Made by a program: the position numbers and the translations under genes. Of a DNA stretch of 13,317 nt, positions 1-7,220 are shown one piece after another. The DNA comes from Gonium pectorale (Eukaryota; Chlorophyta; Chlorophyceae; Chlamydomonadales; Volvocaceae), in NCBI GenBank assembly GCA_001584585.1, contig LSYV01000072.1:215202-228518 (forward strand), given 5' to 3'. The notes beneath the pieces are model-generated. The model made no database searches. It saw only the letters and a list, made by a program, of their open reading frames with translations, and was not told where the DNA came from. Within the stretch, counting starts at the first letter, position 1. Each line of letters opens with the position of its first letter.

Positions 1-285
1 CGCAGTGACCACCGACTGCGCAAGCCGGCGCGCGGAGGAGGCGGAGGTGGAGGCGTCCGGCGCCGTACCGCCGCCGCCCTTGGCCGCCAGGGCCTGCAGC
101 GCCGCTGCCGCCGACCCCAGCGGCAGCAGCGGCCCCGCCTTAAGCAACGTCGCCGGCGGCAGCAGCCGGATTGCAGAGCGCAGGGCGATCACCTCGGCGG
201 CAGCGGACCGCAGCGGGCCCTTCGCCTGCTTCGCGTCGGCGCCCTCGGCTGATGACCCGCCCACCCGTGGCGGCGGGTGCCGCAT
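1..285 (-). CDS. Exon(s) of an unrecognised GC-rich gene, running off the left edge
   Basis: The minus-strand frame is open from 285 to 1 (95 codons) with strong G/C third-position bias (runs of ctg, gcg, gcc, ggc, aag). The peptide is helix-forming and Ala/Leu-rich (for example VIALRSAIRLLPPATLL), followed by a Gly run and a Ser/Ala stretch, and it continues past the window edge. I recognise no family. The true start is unclear: an ATG sits at 285-283, but acceptor-like AGs at 249, 244 and further in could begin the exon. It is in the same frame as the block at 301-503 but separated from it by a TAG, so a short intron, or a separate gene, must lie between. Coding is likely; function is unknown. 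Confidence 0.5.
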   Translation of the reverse strand, partial: MRHPPPRVGGSSAEGADAKQAKGPLRSAAAEVIALRSAIRLLPPATLLKAGPLLPLGSAAAALQALAAKGGGGTAPDASTSASSARRLAQSVVTA

Positions 286-300
286 GGGCGGTGCTGGGGC

Positions 301-503
301 CTACCCGCGCATAATCGCCATCATCATGGAGCGCGCGACCTCCTGCGGGTCGTACCTGCTCGTAAAGCTGTCCATGAGACTGCCTGGATAGCCCTCCTGG
401 TTCTCCTTCGTAGCGTCGGCTGTCGCGAACGCGAGGTGGGAGGTCGCGAACACGGCCCGCGCAGGAGGGGTGGCCCCAGGGCGGGTGGCCCATTGTACCG
501 GTA
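301..503 (-). CDS. Exon of an unrecognised gene, ending in TAG or at an internal donor
   Basis: On the minus strand a frame runs from an acceptor-like tcag (exon start 503) or cgacag (exon start 419) to a TAG at 303-301. The later part, with residues such as GYPGSLMDSFTSRYDPQEVA and then a Met-rich RSMMMAIMRG, looks like genuine protein, and the codons are GC-biased. Possible internal donors are gag|gtcgcg (intron from 339) and agcag|gtacga. Only the first, in phase 0, can be joined in frame to the coding block at 285-1 (for example to an acceptor before 243). Alternatively the TAG is a true stop. No family recognised. Whether it joins the exons at 1916-2274 is open. Confidence 0.42.
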
Positions 504-1464
504 CTGACCCAGGGCTAACCAGTGCTCGTATTGGCTTTCAGAAGTTTTACTATCGTACGTCGGAAACGCCTATTTTTGGTAAGATACATAGTAGGAGCAG
601 TGTGTGCAGTCGGACAGGTTCGCACGCCGCCAGTGTTACTAGTCTTGGGGCGCCTAGCCCGCATCCCCGGCGAACCGCTTACTACCTTCGCTTGTGTTTG
701 AGGCGCGCAGCGGGTATGATAAAGAAAACTCTGCAAAGAAAGAGGGAGCCCATCTCTGATGCCACCATGATACACGGGCGTCACGGGATGCAAGTGCAGT
801 CTTGGGCAAATCAACAGTCTGGACAAGGTCTCGTCAGGACATCGACGGAGGACGCGAGCTGACGGTCGCCTGGGGGCGTAGTAATGCGCAGTGGACACGG
901 TAGTGGGGTAATGCGGAGATGAAACGCCTGGAACCGCGGTGGTGTAACTCTGCTGTGCGTGCAGCTTCAAAGCCTGCTGGCCGCGGGAAGTAGCCTACCA
1001 TGCCTGCAGCGCCCACAATGCCGTCTAACTGAATGTGTCACGCCATAGCGTATGATGACGTGCAGAACGCGTGCCATATGGCATGCCCAGATGCCCTTCT
1101 TGCATGGCCCCCGTAGTTTGTGGTGTGAACAGGTGTGAGTAATTAGCCTTCGTGGTGCGTGTAGTCCTTGCGCGGGCCAAGTCATGTCGTGTCATGGCAT
1201 GGCATGGCTGGGCAGGTTGGGCATGAGCATGGGCCGTTGAGGGCAGCTGGTAGCTGCAGGTGGCGCGTGTCTTGTGTGTATTCGAAGTTTCGAACCTAGC
1301 AATGGCTCCTCAGTTTACGGGAAGCGGTTTCAGAATCAAATGAGGACTGTAGGCACCTGCCGGGGCTCAAGCCGGGGTTGCCAAGCGCCGTGAGGCGTCT
1401 TGGCGCGCTAACGCTGGCGTTCGTAGTTCTTCACGAGCGGTGCCTTTTGGGGGTCCAACTGGCA
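504..1464. other. Non-coding, AT-richer spacer
   Basis: About 960 nt with no convincing coding frame. Frames of 130-150 codons on both strands around 470-970 lack the GC third-position bias of the real exons and overlap each other. A short (GGCAT)n run lies at 1192-1207, and one arm of an inverted repeat at 1387-1407. It may hold the promoter of the gene at 1-503, but I could not identify one. Confidence 0.5.
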
Positions 1465-1560
1465 TTACAGATTGCCAGCATTGAACAAGTTGCTCCATCA
1501 GCTCACGCTGTGTGAGGGTAGTGCATCGAATCACCCCATCGCGCCAAGACGCCTAACGGG
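1387..1560. repeat. Inverted-repeat element, possible MITE-like remnant
   Basis: Arms at 1387-1407 and 1540-1560 are inverted copies matching at 19 of 21 positions, including 15 perfect bases (aggcgtcttggcgcg at 1393-1407, its complement at 1540-1554). They enclose 132 nt. The left arm can also fold locally (ccaagcgcc at 1381-1389 with ggcgtcttgg at 1394-1403). No target-site duplication is visible at the arm edges, so identity as a miniature transposon is only inference. The enclosed DNA holds the minus-strand TGTAA at 1465-1469. Confidence 0.45.
1465..1469 (-). promoter_or_regulatory. TGTAA polyadenylation signal (minus strand)
   Basis: The plus strand reads ttaca, which is TGTAA on the minus strand. 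It lies about 450 nt downstream of the TAG at 1918-1916, a normal distance for the long 3' UTRs of volvocine algae. It supports a gene ending at 1916. Confidence 0.45.
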
Positions 1561-1915
1561 TGTGCGCTCGGCAGCGCCGTGGGTGCGCGCGCGGCAGTAG
1601 CCCGGCACCTGGCAGGTGCCGGAACCGCGCAGCAGCAGCCCATAGCGACGCTGATTTGCTTAGAGCCAGCAGATGGCCGCCATCTTTGCTGCTGCATTGA
1701 GACCGGCGGCAGAGACGGCACCGGCCTCCATCGGCGGCCGACCACGGGGGCGGGAGTGCTTTGGCCTGCTTCTGCGCGCCCATGTCCTCATGCCCGCGAC
1801 TTGCACCAGAACCGACGGTCACTCACTCCGTGTCTCTGTCGTCCACTCCAGGTCTTATTGCGCCACTCGGCGGTCCGGGGTTGCTTGCGGGCCGGGCGCC
1901 CCGAGACTAGCTTGA
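1470..1915 (-). other. Probable 3' untranslated region of the minus-strand gene at 1916-2274
   Basis: Between the stop at 1916 and the TGTAA at 1465-1469. It contains one arm of the inverted repeat (1540-1560) and the palindrome at 1602-1622. A minus-strand frame over 1553-1822 includes a short Cys-containing stretch (CRLCRRSQC) with partly GC-biased codons; I could not support it as an exon. Confidence 0.35.
1602..1622. repeat. Perfect palindrome, 10-bp arms
   Basis: ccggcacctg at 1602-1611 and caggtgccgg at 1613-1622 are exact reverse complements around one central g. As RNA it could form a small GC-rich hairpin, probably within a 3' UTR. Function unknown. Confidence 0.6.
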
Positions 1916-2019
1916 CTAGTAACCGCTGGCCGCCGATGGACTGGTAACATCGTCGCCCGCACCGCTCGCCGGACCCTCTACCACCAGCACCTTGTCGAGA
2001 TACCTTTGCCAGATTGCCA
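1916..2019 (-). CDS. Last exon of the unrecognised minus-strand gene
   Basis: Enters with two bases of a split Leu codon, then 33 codons to TAG at 1918-1916. The helical first half (AIWQRYLDKVLVV) gives way to a small polar tail, as expected of a C-terminus. Confidence 0.42.
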
Positions 2020-2274
2020 CTGGTCCACACCGGGAGGACCCGTCTGCTCGTCTCCCTCGCCCGCCATGCCCTGTACTCGGCGCCCTGCTGGAAACATCGC
2101 ACCCTCGGGTGTGTCTGGTGTGTATGACCGTCGAGCGTGCCGTAGAGGTTGCCTTCCCTGTTTCTGTTTCCTATTTCATGTCACGCTGTGCTGCTTCGAT
2201 GTCCGGCAGGTACTGCGTGCGGTACCACTCCTGCGTGAGGTCTCCGGCCAAGTAGTACAGGGATGGCGCAAGTG
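1916..2274 (-). CDS. 3' end of an unrecognised gene (two exons)
   Basis: Exon 2274-2185 follows a ccccttag acceptor and encodes LAPSLYYLAGDLTQEWYRTQ and nine more residues. A cagc|gtgaca donor (phase 1) joins exon 2019-1916, which follows ggaccag and encodes AIWQRYLDKVLVV, then a Gly/Asp/Ser tail ending SAASGY and TAG (1918-1916). The phases fit (c + tg gives Leu across the join) and the joined helix reads smoothly. A TGTAA lies at 1469-1465. The intron is 2184-2020. Upstream, the frame stays open to ATGs at 2533 and 2593, but that part has non-biased, AT-rich codons and would collide with the start of the plus-strand gene at 2543. The 5' part is therefore missing, or the locus is a gene remnant. 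An alternative donor (gcgagcg|gtgcgg, exon end 1963) could instead splice to the exon beginning 419 in matching phase. No family recognised. Confidence 0.45.
2185..2274 (-). CDS. Penultimate exon of the unrecognised minus-strand gene
   Basis: 29 codons plus split codons. Aromatic-rich and acidic (YYLAGDLTQEW, YLPDIEAAQ). Codon choice is clearly more GC-biased than in the DNA just upstream, which places an exon boundary near 2274. Confidence 0.45.
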
Positions 2275-2542
2275 CTAAGGGGCACGCCGTTGTCAGGTCC
2301 GTGACCTGGCTTATATGTGGCGTACCAGTACGGTGCACGATTACTGCACACATGTGACCGAGTATGGCACGTACAAGGAAGATAGATCCCCGACCCGGTT
2401 TCCTTTTGAGCTGAGTAGTGCCGATGCCACGACACCGTAGGCAACACCGAGCAAATGTACGATGTTTGCCACTTGCAGCGTTTAAAAACTGGAGTGGCTC
2501 GCTATTAGGACAATCGTTCAATTCATCGTCCATTGCGATTGA
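2275..2542. other. Intergenic region between divergent genes
   Basis: Less GC-rich than its surroundings. A minus-strand frame is open throughout (continuing to 2593) but lacks coding bias. It should carry the promoter of the plus-strand gene at 2543; TTTAAAA at 2481-2487 is the only TATA-like sequence seen. Confidence 0.4.
2481..2487 (+). promoter_or_regulatory. Possible TATA-like element of the plus-strand PLP-enzyme gene
   Basis: TTTAAAA about 60 nt before the ATG at 2543. Transcription would begin near 2510 and give a short leader. Weak evidence, based on sequence resemblance and spacing only. Confidence 0.2.
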
Positions 2543-3160
2543 ATGTTCTACGCGGCGATGTCCGGCATACCGACATCCTTGACAGGTTGCCAACAGTGCA
2601 CAATGACAAATTCACCGCCTGGTACAGTGCTGCGGGGACGCCTCCGCGGCATTGAGGAACGGCGAGCCTGGCCGGCGGCGCACAGGTTGGCACCTGCTGC
2701 GGCATGGCGGGCGGCGCTTACGACATCATCACTGCAGTGTCCCCAGCGGCTCAGCCAGCTCCGCCCCCGTTGCAGCAGCTCTGGTGGCCAAGGGCGGACA
2801 GCTGTCGGCTCCCTCCACGTCGGCGCCTCACATGCCGAGGCGATTGTACGGGTCGGCGCCTTCCTTGCCCGGCGCCAGTGGCTGAATACTACCCCACAAG
2901 CACCACTCCAGCTCGTACGGCTGCCACGGCATGGATCGCCGCAGCGCGAGGAAAGCAAGGCTTCCCTGTCAGCTGGAGGTTTTCAGTCAGATGCAGGACA
3001 GTCAGAACGCGGCGGCAGTGGTGGTGGCGGTGTGGCAGACTCAGTCGGGGGCGGGGCCGGCAACAGCGCCTCCCTGCCCGCGGCCGCCGGCTGTGGCCGC
3101 TGCCCCTCGTTCCTGATGCTCCGCGACGATCTGCTGCACCCCGTACTGGGGGGCAACAAG
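2543..3160 (+). CDS. PLP enzyme exon 1: presequence, variable region, LRDDLLHP and PLP lysine
   Basis: 206 codons. The 3' end is certain (the donor gtgtgcggg follows the Lys codon of GGNK). The start is less so. A family-like stretch [20 protein letters not shown] precedes a Gly/Ser-rich linker and the conserved [14 protein letters not shown] block. Confidence 0.75.
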
Positions 3161-6100
3161 GTGTGCGGGATGGGCGACGGCGCTTGCCGTCAGTTGCGAT
3201 GGGTGTGCTACGAGGGCCCCGGCGGGGTGTGCGGTGGGGCGGGGACGAGGGCAGCTGCTGCACACAAGGGTAGTACGCTGGACGGCAACTACCGCTCCCG
3301 CTCCTGGCTGCCGTTTCTGGACCCGGCTCCTGTACCCGAGTTCCCTAGCTGCTGGTATAGCACCGTTCCCCGCTTTTGCTACAATCTGGCCCCCACTCCG
3401 CAGGTCCGGAAGCTGGACGCGTTGCTTCCACAGCTGCTGGCGGAGGGAGTGACGGATGTGGTGAGTGTGGGGGCAGGGGAGGGGGGCGATTGGGAGGAGG
3501 TATTGCGTGGGGACGCGGTGCGGTGGTGGGCGGTGGGCGCGGCTGGGTCAGGGGCCTGGGCAGGGCAGGGCGGGGCAGGGCGGGGTCGGTGCAGGCCTGG
3601 CGCGAGCGACATGGACTGCGGAGGCGGCCGCCCGGGTGAGGCTCTGGGGTACTGTTGAGCAAGAGGTGGGTGGGACGAGGCCGGGTAGGGCGGGGCGGGG
3701 CGGGGCCTGTAGGAGGGTAGGGCTGCGCCGGGCTGGATGGCCCGTATGGCGCAGGGCGAGGCGACGGGGGCACGTAGTGACATTTCACACAGTCTGCCTG
3801 GATCTGGTATTACGGGCCTCCTGGCGGCTTCCCGCCAGCCACCTGTGGCGCGCTGCCGTGCGTCCGGCGTCGCCTGGCGCCTCCTCCCTCACACGCCCCG
3901 CATGGCTGCTTCCCTCCCGCCCTCGATGGCGCGTCAAGCGCCGCCTCCGCTCCTCCCTGCCGTGCCGCCGGCCCACTCTCCGCCCGCGTTCCGCGGTCCG
4001 CGGCCCCGCCTGCACGCGTGTGCAGCTAACGTGCGGCGGCGTGCAGAGCGCCCACACCGCCGCGGTGGCGGTGGCGGCGGCGGAGGCGGGGCTGCGCTCC
4101 CACCTGCTGGTGCGCGGCGAGAAGCCGCAGGTCGGTGCGTGTGCGTGCGCCGGCACGCGGTTGCTTGTGGCGCCCGATTCACATTTGCGGCCGGGCGTCA
4201 TTGCAGTCGTGGCGGCTGTTGCCGGCAGTCGCGCCGCCGGAAAACCCTGCGATGCCGCAGCAGGTCCGCACATGCGCTTGGCTCCCGCTAGTCACTTCTT
4301 CAACGAAGTGTGAAGCCTGGGCTTGTACCCCTTTTGCTTGTGCGCCCTGCCGTCGTCCTCGACGCCGGGCGGGGGAACGCCGGGCCGTTGGGGGTCGCAG
4401 GTGCCCACCGGCTACCACCTGGTGACAAGGATGTACGGCAGTGAGGTGTCGTACGTGAGCCGCGCCGAGTACGCTGACCGGCCCGCCATGATGACGGCGC
4501 GCGCGGACGCCCTGAGGCGGCGGGCGCCGGGCGCCAAGGTGTGTTTGGTAGTATGCTTACCGGGTGCTCTAAGCATTTGCGAGTCAGCAAGCAAGCAAGC
4601 AGCGAGCAGGCGACCTAGCCGGCAGCCCAAATAACCCCAACCCAGACCCAGACCCAGACCTAGAAGGTGTGGGTGCCAAGGTGCGCTGTTCCAGCGACAA
4701 CAATCTCCATGAGTGGTAGGGTATCGGTGGCAGGGTTGGCGGCAGGCGCGCATGGGCTGAGAGCCCCGCTGCCCCTGCCCTCCTCGGGTTGCCTTGGTTC
4801 ACGGCCAGGCGTGTACATAATTAATACCTATTTTATGGTTGTGAGCGGGTCAGGGTCAGGGAGAGCAGAGTGAGGCGTGTCGCGTTGTAGACAGCCGACC
4901 CGCACATCGCCTCCGCTCGCCCTCCTGCTCACCCGAGGGCCGCACACGCAGTGGCAGGGGGGCACGTCGAGACCTGGAGCTGTGCCCTGAGCAACGGCCC
5001 TGCTCCCGCGCCCCACGCCCCCCGACCGCAGGTGGCCGTGGTGGCAGAGGGCGGCGGCGAGCCGGCTGCGCTGCTGGGGCTGCTGCGGCTGGTGCACTGG
5101 CTGGCGGCGGAGGGGCGGGGCGGCGGGAGCGGCGGCGGCGGCAGCAGCAGCAGCACAAGCGGCACTGCGACCACAGCTGGCATCGACGGGCGGGCTTCGC
5201 ACGCGCGGAGAGTGGTCGCTGTGGAGCGCCTGCACCGCGCCGCCGCGACTCCGTACCGGCTGGTGGTTGATTCGGGGACGGGGACCGCCGCCATAGGTGC
5301 GGCCTGCAGCGCCCGCCCAGCCCCGCTCCCACCACCACCACCACCACCACCACCACAACTACCCCCACCACCGCCACCACCACCTGCTCCCACTGCCAGC
5401 CTGTGCTCTCATCGCGCACAGCGCGCAGGCCGGCCGCTGCCAGGGCGCTGCCCCTTACCCGAAGCGCTGCTGTGGTGCATGGCATGGCGAGGTGGCCGAT
5501 ACCCAGCATGCTTGACGCGACCAAACACGGGAGGCCGCGCCCCTACCACGGTCACGGGGGCCCGTCATCTCCACTTGCTGCGCGCCGCCCACCGCGCTAC
5601 CCAACCCCTTGCACGCGTTGGAAACCCCTCCGCCTCGCCCTCCGCAAAGGCCTGGCGCTCGCGGTCTCCCTGCTGGGCCTCCCCTGGAGCGTCCACGCAG
5701 TCATGCTGGCGGGCGACGAGCAGTACTACAATGCGCAGCAGCAGCAGCTGCTGGCAGGCTTCATGGACCTGTACGGCGCGGAGCTGTACGGCGGCGCAGA
5801 GGGGGCGGTGGCGGCTGTCGGCGGTGTGGAGGAGGCGGGGAGCGCGGGGGCAGCGGAGGCGGGGGAGGCGATGGCGGCGCGGCTGCCGCTGCGGTGGTTG
5901 CCGCGGCGAACGCCCCGGCGCTTCGGCAAGGTCCTGCACTCGGACATCGAGGCGTGCAAGCAGGTGGGGCGCCGCGCCGCTTCGCAACGCCATCAATGGA
6001 AAGGGAGCCGCGCCTGTGGGTTCCGCTGGGATGGCCATAGGGCATGGCAGGCCCCCCTCGACTGCGCACCCAGGTTCACCCCGAGGCACCTTGCGTTCAA

Positions 6101-6499
6101 TTTCGTGCGGCTCCAGGCTCACGCCGTTGCTAAGGCGGGCCCTGCCAATGGCTCACTTCCCCGTGTGTTGTTATGCTACCTACCCTCCGTGGGCCCCTGG
6201 GCCTGGGCCCGTCTGGATCCGACACCGAACCAACCCAGGTCGCGCAGCAGTACGGCATCGGGCTGGATCCAGTCTACAGCCTGGCCGCCTGGGAGCTGGC
6301 GGCTGAGCTGGCGGAGGCCGAGCTGGCGGCGGAGTTGGCGGTGGGGGCGGAGGCAGGTTCGAAGGCGGCGGAGGCGGAGGTGGAGGCGGGGGGCGCCGGC
6401 GGCGAGCGGCCACACCTTCATCCGCGTGTGCTGGTGGTCCATGGCGGCGGCGCACTCGGGTTGCACGGCCTGGCGCAGCGCTACCCCGACTGGTTCTGA
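2543..6499 (+). CDS. D-cysteine desulfhydrase / ACC deaminase-family PLP enzyme (plant D-CDes2-like)
   Basis: Seven exons: 2543-3160, 3404-3460, 4026-4130, 4401-4538, 5032-5296, 5650-5963, 6239-6499; 585 aa, TGA at 6497-6499. All introns are GT-AG, phase 0 except the fifth (phase 1). Conserved fold-type II blocks appear in order: LRDDLLHP (194-200), GGNK with the expected PLP-binding Lys206, [26 protein letters not shown] (227-241), [18 protein letters not shown] (384-390), [28 protein letters not shown], and a C-terminal [15 protein letters not shown]. Plant relatives release H2S and pyruvate from D-cysteine or deaminate ACC; the substrate here is inferred. The first ~110 residues are Arg/Ser/Ala-rich with no conserved block, as in an organelle presequence. 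Gly/Ser (334-349), Ala/Glu (about 440-475) and Glu/Ala (520-560) inserts are lineage-type low complexity. A TGA directly precedes the ATG at 2543; ATGs at 2558 and 2603 are alternative starts. Confidence 0.9.
3404..3460 (+). CDS. PLP enzyme exon 2
   Basis: 19 codons between tccgcag and gtgagt: [19 protein letters not shown]. This continues the GGNKxRKLD motif exactly as in plant homologues. Confidence 0.9.
3461..4025 (+). other. Intron 2 of the PLP enzyme gene, with G-rich tandem repeats
   Basis: 565 nt. The 5' half is strongly G-rich on the sense strand, with cagggc/ggggc runs at about 3551-3590 and (GGGGC)n at about 3686-3707. No coding blocks of the family occur inside; open frames here are GC-driven shadows. 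Confidence 0.75.
4026..4130 (+). CDS. PLP enzyme exon 3
   Basis: 35 codons after gtgtgcag, carrying [12 protein letters not shown], the family's Gln-Ser-x-His active-site loop, then [14 protein letters not shown]. The donor is gtcggt. Confidence 0.9.
4401..4538 (+). CDS. PLP enzyme exon 4
   Basis: 46 codons after gtcgcag, from [13 protein letters not shown] to RRRAPGAK; the donor is gtgtgt. It corresponds to the TGYNLVSTMYG and following helix of plant proteins. Confidence 0.88.
4539..5031 (+). other. Intron 4 of the PLP enzyme gene, with microsatellites
   Basis: 493 nt. Contains an AGCA tetranucleotide run (about 4586-4602) and a cccaga tandem (4641-4660). Plant homologues have an extra stretch here (around ASDIVEGRD); I found no exon encoding it, and the flanking exons join directly as [12 protein letters not shown]. 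Confidence 0.7.
5032..5296 (+). CDS. PLP enzyme exon 5, with phosphate-binding DSGTG
   Basis: After ccgcag. It encodes [20 protein letters not shown], a Gly/Ser/Thr insert not expected in plant homologues, then [12 protein letters not shown] and the first base of a Gly codon. The donor is gtgcgg, phase 1. Confidence 0.85.
5297..5649 (+). other. Intron 5 of the PLP enzyme gene, with an (ACC)n tract
   Basis: 353 nt with an imperfect ACC/CCA trinucleotide tract at 5330-5384. In the shadow frame this would encode poly-Pro, but conservation on either side places it in the intron. Confidence 0.75.
5650..5963 (+). CDS. PLP enzyme exon 6
   Basis: After ccgcaaag. Completes the Gly codon, then [38 protein letters not shown], an Ala/Gly/Glu-rich insert, and [16 protein letters not shown] before a gtgggg donor. 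Confidence 0.85.
6239..6499 (+). CDS. PLP enzyme exon 7, C-terminus
   Basis: After caacccag. [20 protein letters not shown], a Glu/Ala-rich insert, then [23 protein letters not shown] and TGA. Plant homologues end the same way (HTGGTLGMFGLAQRY), so the C-terminus is secure. Confidence 0.9.
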   Translation, partial: VAQQYGIGLDPVYSLAAWELAAELAEAELAAELAVGAEAGSKAAEAEVEAGGAGGERPHLHPRVLVVHGGGALGLHGLAQRYPDWF

Positions 6500-7220
6500 T
6501 GTCTTGTGAGACTCTGCGGGGCGCTGTTGTGGTCCGAGCTCGGGACGGCGTTGCCGCTTTATGTACTGCACCGTGTATGCGTCTAACCGCGTGCTCTGCT
6601 TGCGACGCCAGGGTTGTTGGACGACACTCTTTGGTCGGCAGCTGTGCCGTACAGTCCGGACCGTACGCCATCGTGCGCGCTGCGGCGCAAAACGGGATTT
6701 GCATGGATTTCCTGCAATGCAAACGCGGCGCCACCGACACTCACAGCGCCACGGACCGTCACGGACACATCACAGGAGCTTTAACAGCCGGCGGCACCGA
6801 CATAGATACAGATAGACGCAGGCACCCCAACATGTTAAGTCACAGTCTTCATGCCCGTCAAGAGCTGGGGCCGGGCGCCCGGCGAGCACCGAGCAGTGTA
6901 ATGGTTGCCGTGCCGTGTCGCACCCCAACAGCCCAACAGCGCTGTTCGTCCTGTCCAAGCCGATGTCAATCAAGGCAATCAGTGCCTGCGCCATCGGCGA
7001 ATGGCCGGTAAGCACATATCCCGTGTATCGCTAGCGAGGTTTGTCATCAACAGTCTACGGCTCATCGCCCCTGCGGCTAAACTGACCCCCAGGACCCCAT
7101 GCTCCTTCTCAAGCCTCAGCCCATGCAACGCACACACCCAATCCTTGCGCACTCATGTTGTACTCGCACACGGATCGCAGGCACCGCGCACCGTACACAC
7201 TCACCGCAGCACCCGTGCCC
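6500..7220. other. Convergent intergenic region / 3' UTRs
   Basis: 721 nt between the stop of the plus-strand gene and the stop of the minus-strand TMTC-like gene. Holds the plus-strand TGTAA at 6897-6901. No minus-strand TGTAA is present; the nearest variant is TGCAA at 6703-6699. No supported coding frame. Confidence 0.6.
6897..6901 (+). promoter_or_regulatory. TGTAA polyadenylation signal of the PLP enzyme gene
   Basis: TGTAA about 400 nt after the TGA at 6499, matching the volvocine algal poly(A) signal and the usual 3' UTR length there. Cleavage would be expected 10-20 nt further on. Confidence 0.6.

Noticed and set aside
515..970. 151-codon minus-strand open frame
   Set aside because: No codon bias like the real exons, overlaps a plus-strand frame of similar length, and no recognisable domain.
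1281..1296. ttcgaagtttcgaac resembling a tRNA T-loop (GGTTCGAAA on the minus strand)
   Set aside because: The flanking bases do not form a T-stem and no acceptor or anticodon arm was found.
3345..3788. Pro-rich minus-strand frames opposite intron 2 of the PLP enzyme
   Set aside because: These are complements of G-rich intron repeats; low-complexity poly-Pro only.
6499..7011. Plus-strand frame beginning ATG at the TGA of the PLP enzyme (TGATG)
   Set aside because: The overlap is fortuitous. The C-terminus is fixed by homology and the region is a 3' UTR with TGTAA inside.
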